This document shows positions 23,396 through 32,198 of a stretch of DNA of 64,000 nucleotides, piece after piece. This stretch comes from Archangium violaceum Cb vi76 (lineage in GTDB: Bacteria; Myxococcota; Myxococcia; Myxococcales; Myxococcaceae), in NCBI RefSeq assembly GCF_000733295.1, contig NZ_JPMI01000388.1, positions 1-64,000 of the forward strand, given 5' to 3'. Position 1 is the stretch's first letter. Every line of letters starts with the position of its first letter. The translations under genes were made by a program, and so were the position numbers. The notes beneath the pieces were generated by a model. It worked only from the letters and a program-made list of their open reading frames with translations. It ran no database searches and was not told the DNA's origin.

Positions 23396-24681
23396 GGAGT
23401 TCCGTACCTGGTGCGTTGCTGGGGCTGTTCGTGGCCATCGGCCTCGTGGTTCCCAGTGCCGCGCAGGCCTACGCCGCGCCCCTGGTGCGTGTCCCCTTCG
23501 TGGGCCGTACCTGGACGACCGGCGCCAGCATCTGGGTGGGCACCGCGGATTCCTTCGGGGACGCCGCCGGTGAGACGCTGACCCTGCGCGCCCGGGAGGC
23601 GACCGCCTGCGAGACCTGCTGGGTGGTCACGGTGCAGATGACGGATTCGGGCACCGGAGGTGGCTTCCGCTCCTGGAAGGGCGCTCTCGACGGACTGAAG
23701 CCCAACACCCGGTACCACTATGGAATCTTCGCCTCGGGCTTCACGGGCGAGCGCGGTGGCTTCTATTTCAGGACCGAGCCGGATGGGGGCGCGCGCTTCA
23801 AGGTCGGCGTCGCCTCCTGCATGAACGGCGCGAATGCGCCGAGTCAGCCCTCGTGGGACATCATGCACGAGCAGCTCAACACGGGAGAGCCCAACATCCA
23901 GCTGCTCGTGGGGGACAACATGTACACGACGGAGAATCCCCCTTCGAAGGGCCACTACTGGTTCAAGTACTTCCAGCAGCGCGCCGTGCCGCAATTCACG
24001 AACGTCTTCCGCGCCTTCCCGACCTTCGCCATCTGGGATGACCACGACTATGGCCCGAACGACGAGGATGGCACCTTCGCCCAGAAGGACGTGGCCCGCG
24101 AGGCGTACGCGGCCCTCTATCCCCACCCCTCGTTCGCCGGCGACGGCATCTACCACTCGTTCAACTGGGGCCGCGTGGCGTTCTTCATGATGGATGACCG
24201 CTGGGGCCGCGACTGCCCCAGGTCCATGCCCGCGGGGTATTCGCCGAAGATGTACGGCTCCACGCAGTTCAGCTGGCTGAAGAGCGCGCTGCGGGACTCC
24301 AACGCCACCTTCAAGGTGATTGTGAATGGCTCCACCCTGGGCAACACCTGCTGGGGAGCCCAGAAGCAGGCGCTCTTCGACTTCATCACCGACAACAAGA
24401 TAGGAGGCGTGCTCTTCGTGACGGGTGACATCCACCGGAGTCTGCTCACGGATAGAACCCCCGCGGGGGGCTACCCCCTGTATGAGCTGATCTCCTCCGG
24501 AATCGGTTCGCCCAGCACGCCCGCCGAGTACAGCTTCGGCATCATGGAGTTCAACACGACGCTGGCGGACCCCACCGTCACGCTCAAGGTCATCCAGAAC
24601 CCCCAGCAGCGCTCGAGCATCTCGGGAGCGGGCGTCACCGTCACCACGAAGACCCTGAAGCGCTCGCAGCTGCAGAACTGA
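23389..24681 (+). CDS. PhoD-family phosphatase/phosphodiesterase, exported
   Basis: 430 residues. Signal peptide to about residue 27 (LFVAIGLVVPSAAQA). An N-terminal beta-sandwich (VGRTWTTGASIWVG, LKPNTRYHYGIFASG) precedes the metallophosphoesterase domain. Metal ligands are visible in VASCMN, LLVGDNMY, FAIWDDHDYGPND, MMDDRWGRD and LFVTGDIHRS, the order seen in PhoD alkaline phosphatases, which use Fe/Ca. It releases phosphate from phosphodiesters or monoesters outside the cytoplasm. The gene is flanked by an inverted repeat upstream and a strong terminator downstream, so it is monocistronic. Confidence 0.88.
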   Translation: MTRSSVPGALLGLFVAIGLVVPSAAQAYAAPLVRVPFVGRTWTTGASIWVGTADSFGDAAGETLTLRAREATACETCWVVTVQMTDSGTGGGFRSWKGALDGLKPNTRYHYGIFASGFTGERGGFYFRTEPDGGARFKVGVASCMNGANAPSQPSWDIMHEQLNTGEPNIQLLVGDNMYTTENPPSKGHYWFKYFQQRAVPQFTNVFRAFPTFAIWDDHDYGPNDEDGTFAQKDVAREAYAALYPHPSFAGDGIYHSFNWGRVAFFMMDDRWGRDCPRSMPAGYSPKMYGSTQFSWLKSALRDSNATFKVIVNGSTLGNTCWGAQKQALFDFITDNKIGGVLFVTGDIHRSLLTDRTPAGGYPLYELISSGIGSPSTPAEYSFGIMEFNTTLADPTVTLKVIQNPQQRSSISGAGVTVTTKTLKRSQLQN

Positions 24682-24687
24682 GGACGG

Positions 24688-24714
24688 CTCCTCCCGGGGT
24701 CTCCCCGGGAGGAG
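24688..24714. terminator. Perfect 12-bp hairpin terminator between convergent genes
   Basis: CTCCTCCCGGGG, three-base loop TCT, then the exact complement. It starts seven bases after the PhoD-like stop and ends 16 bases before the stop of the convergent repeat-protein gene. A very stable stem; no long T run. Confidence 0.8.
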
Positions 24715-24729
24715 TTCCCTCGTGGGGAC

Positions 24730-26703
24730 TCACTCGGAACCGGGGCCCTCCAGCATCAGCTCCAGGCTCGACGCGGGCACCTCCACCTCCACCTCCCGCA
24801 TCGGGTGGCCGAACTTCTCCACCAGGAGCCGGACGCGCCCCGGCACGAGGCCCGGCAGGGTGAAGCGGCCCTGGCCATCCGTGCGCGTGCGGCCCACGCT
24901 CGTTCCGTTCCCCATGAAGGTCACGTCCGCCTCGGCCACGGGACGGCCCCGCGTGTCCCGGACGTGGCCGGACAGCGTGAGGCCCTCGCGCAGCACCAAC
25001 GGGACGGGCACGGCCTGCTCGTCCCACGCCTCCAGCGGGACGGGCTCGGACGTGAGGTAGCCCGGGGCACGCGCCTTCGCGAGGTAGCGGCCCGGAACGA
25101 GCCCCCCGAAGTGGGCCACCCCCCGGGCGTCCGTGCCTTCCTCCCGCACCGTCTCCCCGCGCCCCTCGCCCACCTGGGAGAGGGACACGGCCGCCTCCCC
25201 CACGGGCTCCCCGCGCGCGCCGAGCACCTTCACGGCCACCGCCGCCGCGGGCTCCAGGGAGAGCTCCAGCGGCCCGGGCCGCGGCAGCCGCAGCGCTCGC
25301 GTCACGGAGAGGTAGCCCGGGCGCTCGACGCGCAGCTCATACGTGTCCTCCGCGAGCCCACGCACCTCGAAGCGTCCCTCCGCGCCCGTGAGCACCTCCT
25401 CCGCCCCGCTCAGCCCTGGCCCCAGGAGGTGGAGCCGCGCGCCCCGCATCCCCAGCCCCTCGGGTCCCAGGATGCGGCCCGTGAGCACGCTCTCGGGTGG
25501 CAGCTCGAGCTCGACTTCCGTTTCGGAGCCCGCGCGCACCTCGAGGACCCGCTGCACGGCTCCATGGCCCGGTGCCCGGACGAGGAGGGCATGGGGGCCC
25601 GGCATCAGCGGCGCGGCCCGGAAGCGCCCCACGTCCTCCTCGCGCCAGACGGCCTCCGGTGCGGCCGGAGACTGGACGCTCGCGCCCTCGAGCAGCCGGC
25701 CCGAGCGTGCCTCCACCACCCGGACGAGGAGCCCGCCCGCCGTCTCCAGGGAGATGTCGAACCCCGAGGTGTCCTCGCTCAGGGGCTCGAGGGCCCGCTC
25801 GCCCACGCCCGTGGCGCTCTCGGCGAGCAGCTCGGTGCGCCCGCTGCAGTCGAGCCCCTCCAGCACGAAGCGGCCCGCGCCGTCGGCCCGGGCCTCCGGT
25901 CCCCCCCCGCGCGGCCTGACCCGGGCCCCTGGCGCCGCGACGCCACGCTCGAGCACCCGGCCCTCCACGCGCAGCGCGCAAGGCAGCATCACGGTGGCGT
26001 GCCGGGACGCGGCGACGAGCACTCCCCGCGGACCGTGGCCCGCCGCGCGGGCCCACACGCCATAGCGCGCCTGGGGGAGCAGCCCCGCCACTTCGAAGGC
26101 GCCCGTCTCGTCGCTCTCCACCTCCCCCAGGCGCCTCACGGGCGCCAGGCTCACCACCGTGAGGTGGGCTCCGGCCACGCCCCCCGCCACGTCCACCACC
26201 TGGCCCCTCAGACGCTCACCGTCCGTCACCACCAGGCGCACCTCGGAAGCGCCCGCCTCCACCTCCAGGGCGAGCGCGGCGGGGCGTCCGTCCACCTCGG
26301 CCAGCAGGTGGTAGCGGCCCTCGGGGACTGGCAGCAGGAAGGCTCCGTCCGGGCCCGTGGTGGCGGTGGCCCGCGCGGGTGCCTCCAGGGCTTCCGCGGC
26401 CACGTGCTGCTCCAGGCCCTCCCGCGTCAGGGCGGGCCCCGCCTCGAAGGCGAGCACCCGGGCAGCCACGGGCTGGCCCCGGACATCCTGGACCCACCCG
26501 CGCAGCGCGGCGCGCTCAGGGGCCGCCGGGGCCGGTGCGGAGGAGGGGGGGCCCGTACCGGCGGCCCGCGTCTTCATGGAGGCCCCTGGTGCCTCGGTGC
26601 CGCCGGGCACGAGGGCCAGGAGCAGCGCCAGCAGCAGGAGCAAGGCGCCCGCCGCGACGAGCCAGTACCGCAGGGGAGAAGGCTCTTTCCTGGCGCGTGC
26701 CAA
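24730..26703 (-). CDS. Anchored protein with carboxypeptidase-regulatory-like repeats
   Basis: 657 residues. A basic N-terminus and one hydrophobic helix (about 13-33, VAAGALLLLLALLLALV) anchor it, followed by a Pro/Ala linker. Then seven or so beta-sandwich repeats of about 80 residues follow. Each has the pattern Leu-x-Gly-x-Val-x-Asp, Gly-x-Pro-Val, Asp-Gly-x-Gly-x-Phe and Gly-Leu-x-Pro-Gly-x-Tyr (for example LRGWVQDVRGQPVAARVLAF and LSGHVRDTRGRPVAEADVTF). This is the CarboxypepD_reg/SdrD-B-like fold used as an extracellular spacer or binding module. A paralogue with a PDZ end is encoded at 51979-54864. Confidence 0.75.
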   Translation of the reverse strand: MARARKEPSPLRYWLVAAGALLLLLALLLALVPGGTEAPGASMKTRAAGTGPPSSAPAPAAPERAALRGWVQDVRGQPVAARVLAFEAGPALTREGLEQHVAAEALEAPARATATTGPDGAFLLPVPEGRYHLLAEVDGRPAALALEVEAGASEVRLVVTDGERLRGQVVDVAGGVAGAHLTVVSLAPVRRLGEVESDETGAFEVAGLLPQARYGVWARAAGHGPRGVLVAASRHATVMLPCALRVEGRVLERGVAAPGARVRPRGGGPEARADGAGRFVLEGLDCSGRTELLAESATGVGERALEPLSEDTSGFDISLETAGGLLVRVVEARSGRLLEGASVQSPAAPEAVWREEDVGRFRAAPLMPGPHALLVRAPGHGAVQRVLEVRAGSETEVELELPPESVLTGRILGPEGLGMRGARLHLLGPGLSGAEEVLTGAEGRFEVRGLAEDTYELRVERPGYLSVTRALRLPRPGPLELSLEPAAAVAVKVLGARGEPVGEAAVSLSQVGEGRGETVREEGTDARGVAHFGGLVPGRYLAKARAPGYLTSEPVPLEAWDEQAVPVPLVLREGLTLSGHVRDTRGRPVAEADVTFMGNGTSVGRTRTDGQGRFTLPGLVPGRVRLLVEKFGHPMREVEVEVPASSLELMLEGPGSE

Positions 26704-26811
26704 CCGGGCCCTCGAAGGCGAAGTGCTCCTCTTGGAGGCTCACGAAGTATAGGAGCGAAGGGAGGGTCCAGGAAGGAGGGGAGGGCGGTACTCGAGAAGA
26801 AGTCCTCCAGG

Positions 26812-27150
26812 AGAACTTCCTCGGATTGAAGTCCTTGTCGGGACAGAGGGCCTGCTCCGCTGCGTGGAAGGCCTCGACGGTCTGACGAAGGGGATGCTCC
26901 CTGTACTCCCGATAGGACTCGTACGTCTTCTTGCGGAGGGTGTCCCGGTACGCCCGCTCGTTGTCCCGCCAGAGCTCGCTCCTGTACCGGTGATTCACTC
27001 CCTGCTCGAACATGTTCCGCTCGAAGCGGGTTTGCAGCTGCCCGAGGAACGTCAGCGGGAACGCCTTCGCCTCCTTCTCACGGACGAAGACCTTTTCCAC
27101 GTTGAAGGAGTCCATGCCCACCAGCACGTGGTACGTGAGCCCCCCTGGGG
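26812..27150 (-). pseudogene. Gene fragment of unknown family
   Basis: One frame reads as natural protein for about 105 residues (LTYHVLVGMDSFNVEKVFV, FERNMFEQGVNHRYRSEL, TVEAFHAAEQALCPDKDFN), rich in Arg, Glu and Tyr. It then runs without a stop into the promoter region of the neighbouring repeat-protein gene, ending only inside that gene at 26516. On the 5' side the coding character is lost around 27150. No ribosome site or complete domain is visible. The simplest view is an internal fragment left by a deletion beside the kinase gene; its parent family is unknown. Confidence 0.4.
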
Positions 27151-27230
27151 AGCGCCGCCCCCCTGCGCGCCATCACTCGCACCCCGCCGCGGACGCCGGA
27201 GGAATGGGGCTCCGCTGTCTCCTCCCTGGG

Positions 27231-30200
27231 TCATGGAGAAAACGAGGCACAGACGCGCACGCCGATCGCTGCATCACGCGCCGTCGGATCTCCCTCGGAG
27301 ATGTTCGCGACGTACGCGCCGAAGGAGTTGTAGTACCAGGCGCCACCCCGGAGGACGACGCGCCCGAACTCAGCGGTGGGCGAACGTGTGAGCTCGAAGG
27401 CGTTTCCGGCCATGTCCTCCAGACCGAAGGGGCTCTCCGAGGCCGGGTGGGCGCCGACCATGTCGGGCCCGAAGGCAGTGGGCAGTCGGCCGTAGGTCTC
27501 GTCGATGTTGGCGTCGTCGGGCTGCAGCCGCTGACCATGGGGGTAGCGGCGGCCATCGGCGCCACGGGCGGCGTACTCCCACTCGTTCTGGCTGCACAGG
27601 CGCGCTCCAGGGAGACGCCCCGAGTGGTCGAGCCAGTAGAAGTAGGGGACCAGATCCTCGGCGGAGACGCCGGAGAGGGGAAACTGACGCCAGTCCGCGG
27701 TATTGCGCAGGGTGCGCGCCGGATAGCGAAAGGTCTCCCCCTCCTTCGCCGAGAAGACGTCCTCGTGCGAACGGTAGAAGGAGAAGCTCCACCCGGCGCC
27801 GGGTTGCCACCGCAGCGTGACGGCCCCGGTGGTGCTGAAGCGCGGCAGCTCGAGGAGCCGTCTCGCGGGCGCATCCGGGGGCAGGGTGTCGAGGTAGGCC
27901 AGCCAGTCGCCGAACGTCACCTCCCGTTTGCCGATCAGGAAGCCCTCGTGGAGACAGACCCGGTGAAGCGGCGTGCTGAGCATGAAGAGCCGCAGTTCCT
28001 CCGGATCGTCGCTGCCCAGGAGGAAGCAGCCCGGCGGGATGTAGACATAGCCGGTGGGCACCTCGGTGGGGAGCACGAGGCGGAGTTGCTCGCGGGCGCC
28101 GTGCGTGAGGAGCAGGGGCAGTCTCACCGGCACGCGGCCCGGGTGCGTGACGTGGAGGAGATAGGATCCCTCGGGCAGGCGCAGGCGGGAGATGGGCGTC
28201 GGGCCCAGGGGACCCACCTCCGGAACGGGCTGGCGGTGTCGCGTCCCCTGGAGGTCGACGTAGCGCTCGAGCTCGACTCGTGCGCCGGGAGGATCCGTCA
28301 CGAGCTCGAGCTCGCCCGGGGCCCGGAGCCGTTGCCGCCACTGCGCCCCCTCCTTCGCGGTGTCGGTCACCTGCTCCAGGTGTTGAGCCCAGGTGTCGCG
28401 CTCGCGCCGCTGATGGAAGCGCTCGGCGAGGAGGACCCGTTCGTAGGTGACCTCCGCGATGAGCCGGCGCGTGTCCACGTGGTTGCGATCGCGATCGAGG
28501 CCCTTCTCCAGGAACTGGCTCGCGCGGGCATAGTCCGCCTCGGCCTGCTCACGCAGGGAGAGTGCCTCGGCCCATTGCCGCTCAGCGGCCTTCCTGCGGT
28601 CACGAGGGCTCGGCAAGGTCCCGGGGCCGACGGATGGAGAAGGCCGGCCGTCGAACAGCGCCAGAGCCTCCTCTCGGCGCGCGCTGGCGCGCTCGGCGAA
28701 ACCACGGCCCGTGGCAAGTACCTTCCGCGCCGAGCTGGCCTGGGCGGCCACGAAGCGCGCGTCCGCGAGGTATGTCTGCAGGCGAAGACCGCCATAGGAG
28801 GCAGTGACGGCGAGTGCGAGGGCGAGCGCGGCGAGCCAGCGGCCCCAACGCTGGCGTGTCACGGCGAGGCGGGAGGCGAGGAGAAAGGCACGCTCGCGCG
28901 GACCCAGCGAGGAGGGCTCCAGGGGAAGCGCCTCGTCGAGCTGATGCTGCCCCCAGAGGACCTCCCTGGCACGCAGCAGGCGTTCCCACTCGGCGCTCGC
29001 CGTCTCGAGCCGTTTGCGCACCGCCCGATGGCCGGTGTCGTCGTCGAGCCAACCCCGCAGCGTCCCCCAACTCTCGATGAGCGAGTCGTGGGCGATCTCG
29101 CAGCGCGGTTGGCCTCCCGGGGTGTGCGTGTGCAAGAGGCGGCCGTCGACGAGGGCGCGAAGGGCGGCACGGGAGGCCCCATCCGAGCCCTCGACGAGCT
29201 CCTCCTCGGCGCACGCCATGCGCGTACCGTCCCCCGTCACGAGCCTGAGCAGGAGGCGCCGCGCCGCCTCGCGCTCGTTGGGACTCAGGCGCGCGAGCAC
29301 TCCGTCCGCGTGCCGCGACAGCGCTCCGGCCACGCCGCCCATCTCCTCGAGCGCCGCCCGGGTGATGCGGCCTTGTACCGGGTTGCGCCGCTCCCATAGC
29401 TCGGCGAGCGCGAACTGGAGCAGGGGAAGGCTGCCCACGCCACGCGCCGTGGACTCGACGAGTGTCTGGACGAGCTCCGCGGACTCGAAGACCACGCCCC
29501 GGCTGCGCGCGGGACCGACGATGGCCTCACGCACCCCCTCGGGCGGCATGGGGCGGAGGATGTAGAGCGCCCGCTCGGCCTCGTCACCCAGGCCGGGCAA
29601 TGCGCACAGGCGTGTCAGGAAGTCGCCACGCACCGTCAGCAGCACGCGCACCCCCTGTGACGGCAGGGCGAGCTCGCCGAGGAGGCGCGCGAAGTGCGCC
29701 GCCTGGACCGGCTCGGAGAGGGTGATGAGCTCCTCGAGCTGGTCGACGAAGAGGAGCAGACCCCGCCCGTCCTGGTGCACTTCGCGCAGCGCCCGCCCGA
29801 GCCATGCCGGCGTGTCGGCCAGCGCGGTGACGAGCTCCGCCTCCTTCCGGCCAAGGACAGGCGCGAGCGCGGCGGCCAGGGCCTCGAGCGGGCGGCGGCC
29901 GGGCCACAGCGTGGCCGTGATTCGCTCACGCGCGCCGCCCAGCATCCCAGCCTCCACCCGGGGCAGCACGCCGCTGCGGCACAGCGAGGACTTGCCGGCT
30001 CCAGAGTCCCCGGCGACCAGGACGAGCGGCCGGTGGTGGAGGCGCTCCAGCACGGCGCGAATGTCGGTGTCGCGTCCGAAGAAGAGCGCCCGGTGCTCGG
30101 CCTCGAAGGGCGCGAGACCGCGGTAGGGGTTGCTGGCGGCCAGGGGGACGGGGTCGATGCTCCGCTCGAGGCGTTCGAGGGCCTCGCAGAGCGCCTCGGC

Positions 30201-31190
30201 CGAGGTGAAACGCTCGAGCGGGTCGGGCGCCAGGCACCGCGCGATGATCAGCGCGAAGTCCGGGTCGATCTCCGGTCCTCCCTCCCGCGAGCCCCCCGCC
30301 TCCACCCCACGGGGAGGATTCCGTGGCAGCTCGCCCGTCCACAGCTCGTGGAGCACGCGGCCCAGGGCATGGAGATCACTCCTGGGGGACGCCGGAGCAC
30401 CCTCCAGGAGCTCGGGGGCCATGTACAGCCGCGTGCCCGCGAGGCCCGTGTGGGACGACAGCGGGGCCGCACCTGGCTCGAAGCGCTCGGCCAGACCGAA
30501 GTCGAGCAGCTTCACCTCGCCGTCCCTGGTGAGCAGGGCGTTGGAGGGCTTGAGGTCGCGGTGGAGCACCCCCTGGCGATGCGCCGCCGCGAGCCCCCGG
30601 GCAAGGCCGAGGCCAAACGCCAGGACCCGGCGCCAGGGTACTGGCAATGGCAGCTCCGCGAGGCTCTGGCCAACGACATACTCGGAGACGATGTATGGGT
30701 GCCCGCCCACCGCACCGACGCGGAACACACTGACGACGTTCGGGTGCTGCAACCGGGCGAGCGCGCGGGCCTCGGTCTCGAAGTACGCACGGACCCAGGG
30801 CTCGGGCTGACTGGAGGCGATGAACTTCACCGCCACGCGCCGGTCCAGCGAGGTGTCATGCGCCAGGTAGACGACGCCCATGCCGCCACGGCCGAGCACG
30901 CGCTCCAGGCGGAACTCGTCGAACACCTCGGGCGGCGTCCAGGGGAGACCCGGCTCCTCCACGTCGACGCCGGCCGGTCCGGAGCGCTCCGGGACACCTG
31001 GCTTCGCCCCCAGGCCCCCTCGCGAGACCGAGACGAGGAGGGTCCGGCAGGCACCGCACCCGGTGGCGTGCTGATGGGCACGGGCCAGCGCCTCGTCGGA
31101 CAACCGCTCATCGAGGAGTTCAACCAGGACCTCATCCGTCAGGCAATCGGATGCGCCCGACCCGTTGTCACTGGAAGTGAATGAGCGCAT
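27231..31190 (-). CDS. Ser/Thr protein kinase - nSTAND NTPase - PEGA - FGE (sulfatase-modifying factor) protein
   Basis: 1319 residues from the ATG at 31190. Residues 38-52 hold a zf-HC2-like His/Cys cluster (HQHATGCGACR). A Hanks-type kinase spans 93-350 with GRGGMG, catalytic Lys122, HRDLKPSN (Asp212) and DFG (Asp230). It is followed by a STAND NTPase beginning NPYRGLAPFEAEH, with P-loop GDSGAGKSS and Walker B LLLFVDQLEEL. A transmembrane helix lies near 800 (LAALALALAVTASYGGL), then coiled-coil/TPR-like helices, a PEGA segment (LVTDPPGARVEL) and a C-terminal FGE-sulfatase domain (GYVYIPPGCFLLGS to VRVCASFSP). A signalling integrator divergent from a sigma factor; the output is unknown. Confidence 0.88.
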   Translation of the reverse strand: MRSFTSSDNGSGASDCLTDEVLVELLDERLSDEALARAHQHATGCGACRTLLVSVSRGGLGAKPGVPERSGPAGVDVEEPGLPWTPPEVFDEFRLERVLGRGGMGVVYLAHDTSLDRRVAVKFIASSQPEPWVRAYFETEARALARLQHPNVVSVFRVGAVGGHPYIVSEYVVGQSLAELPLPVPWRRVLAFGLGLARGLAAAHRQGVLHRDLKPSNALLTRDGEVKLLDFGLAERFEPGAAPLSSHTGLAGTRLYMAPELLEGAPASPRSDLHALGRVLHELWTGELPRNPPRGVEAGGSREGGPEIDPDFALIIARCLAPDPLERFTSAEALCEALERLERSIDPVPLAASNPYRGLAPFEAEHRALFFGRDTDIRAVLERLHHRPLVLVAGDSGAGKSSLCRSGVLPRVEAGMLGGARERITATLWPGRRPLEALAAALAPVLGRKEAELVTALADTPAWLGRALREVHQDGRGLLLFVDQLEELITLSEPVQAAHFARLLGELALPSQGVRVLLTVRGDFLTRLCALPGLGDEAERALYILRPMPPEGVREAIVGPARSRGVVFESAELVQTLVESTARGVGSLPLLQFALAELWERRNPVQGRITRAALEEMGGVAGALSRHADGVLARLSPNEREAARRLLLRLVTGDGTRMACAEEELVEGSDGASRAALRALVDGRLLHTHTPGGQPRCEIAHDSLIESWGTLRGWLDDDTGHRAVRKRLETASAEWERLLRAREVLWGQHQLDEALPLEPSSLGPRERAFLLASRLAVTRQRWGRWLAALALALAVTASYGGLRLQTYLADARFVAAQASSARKVLATGRGFAERASARREEALALFDGRPSPSVGPGTLPSPRDRRKAAERQWAEALSLREQAEADYARASQFLEKGLDRDRNHVDTRRLIAEVTYERVLLAERFHQRRERDTWAQHLEQVTDTAKEGAQWRQRLRAPGELELVTDPPGARVELERYVDLQGTRHRQPVPEVGPLGPTPISRLRLPEGSYLLHVTHPGRVPVRLPLLLTHGAREQLRLVLPTEVPTGYVYIPPGCFLLGSDDPEELRLFMLSTPLHRVCLHEGFLIGKREVTFGDWLAYLDTLPPDAPARRLLELPRFSTTGAVTLRWQPGAGWSFSFYRSHEDVFSAKEGETFRYPARTLRNTADWRQFPLSGVSAEDLVPYFYWLDHSGRLPGARLCSQNEWEYAARGADGRRYPHGQRLQPDDANIDETYGRLPTAFGPDMVGAHPASESPFGLEDMAGNAFELTRSPTAEFGRVVLRGGAWYYNSFGAYVANISEGDPTARDAAIGVRVCASFSP

Positions 31191-31256
31191 GGAGTCGGGA
31201 GATTCAGGTTGGTGGCGGATTGCAGGCCTGGCGAAGCGCATGGTACAGCAATCCGC

Positions 31257-32180
31257 ATGGTGCAAGGGTCTGGGCTGGCGGCGACGTTTATCGCTCACGC
31301 GAAGGTGCGATTCGCGCCTCCCGTGGATACCGCCACTCTCGAACGTCTGCTCGGCCGCGCATGGGAGACCTCCCGTGCGCAGTGGCCGGCCGTGGCGCTC
31401 CCCGCCGAGCCGTTCGTGACGCACCTCGCCGAACGGCTGCCCGAGGCGGGGCCCCACAGCCCCATCGAGCCACTCCTCGAGCAACTCTCCCTGGCGGAAC
31501 TCTACCTCGCGTGTGCTTGCGTGCGAGGGATTGCCTCCGCCATCGAGCTCTTCGAGCGCAACTACCTCGCCATGCTACCGGGGCTGCTCAGGGGTCCCAA
31601 GCAGTCCGATGCGATGATGGACGAGGTGTGCCAGTTGGCACGCGTGAAGCTCCTGGTCCACACCCCCGAAGGTGGCCCCAAGCTCGCTGAGTACACGGGA
31701 CGGGGCGCGCTGCTGAGCTGGGTGCGTGTCACCGCCGTGCGTATCGCCATCAAGCTGCGGGCCGTCGAGAAGCCCGCGCCAGAGCAGGACGCGGACACCC
31801 TCTTCGCGGCACTGCCAGCGCCAGGAGTCGACGCGGAGCTGGATCTCATCAAGCGGCGCCACCAGACCGACTTCCGCCAGAGCGTGCGCGAAGCCTTCTC
31901 CGTGCTCTCGGCGGACGAGCGCCACGTGCTCCGCCTCTACTTCGTGGATCAGCTTTCGATGTACGAGCTGGCCGCGCTCTTTCGCGTCAATCAATCGACG
32001 GTCTCCCGCTGGTTGAAGACTGCAAGGCAGGCCATCTACGAGGAGACGCAGCGCCGTCTGCAGGCGCGGCTGGGCCTCTCCCACCGTGACTTCAAGAGCT
32101 TCCTGGCCGTCCTCGACAGCCAGCTGGAGCTGGGCCTCAGCCAGTTGCTGAAGGAGGAGGACGGCCCCAAGCAGGGCTGA
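31257..32180 (+). CDS. Sigma-70 family factor, Myxococcales family 1 (TIGR03001-type)
   Basis: 307 residues from ATG 31257. The C-terminal region 4 is clear (AFSVLSADERHVLRLYFVDQ, YELAALFRVNQSTVSRWLKT), a helix-turn-helix for the -35 element. The region 2 equivalent (about 70-150, LYLACACVRGIASAIELFE, GRGALLSWVRVTAVRIAIK) is divergent from ECF factors, as in the family Sig-70_gmx1 found only in Myxococcales. It is transcribed away from the kinase-STAND-FGE gene, with 66 bases between the start codons, so they share a control region. It probably directs a small regulon set by that kinase. Confidence 0.85.
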   Translation: MVQGSGLAATFIAHAKVRFAPPVDTATLERLLGRAWETSRAQWPAVALPAEPFVTHLAERLPEAGPHSPIEPLLEQLSLAELYLACACVRGIASAIELFERNYLAMLPGLLRGPKQSDAMMDEVCQLARVKLLVHTPEGGPKLAEYTGRGALLSWVRVTAVRIAIKLRAVEKPAPEQDADTLFAALPAPGVDAELDLIKRRHQTDFRQSVREAFSVLSADERHVLRLYFVDQLSMYELAALFRVNQSTVSRWLKTARQAIYEETQRRLQARLGLSHRDFKSFLAVLDSQLELGLSQLLKEEDGPKQG

Positions 32181-32198
32181 CGCGGGGGACGGGGAGTC

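Noticed and set aside
27012..29399. Plus-strand frame of 795 codons opposite the kinase gene
   Set aside because: No start signal or domain; antisense shadow of the STAND and FGE coding region.
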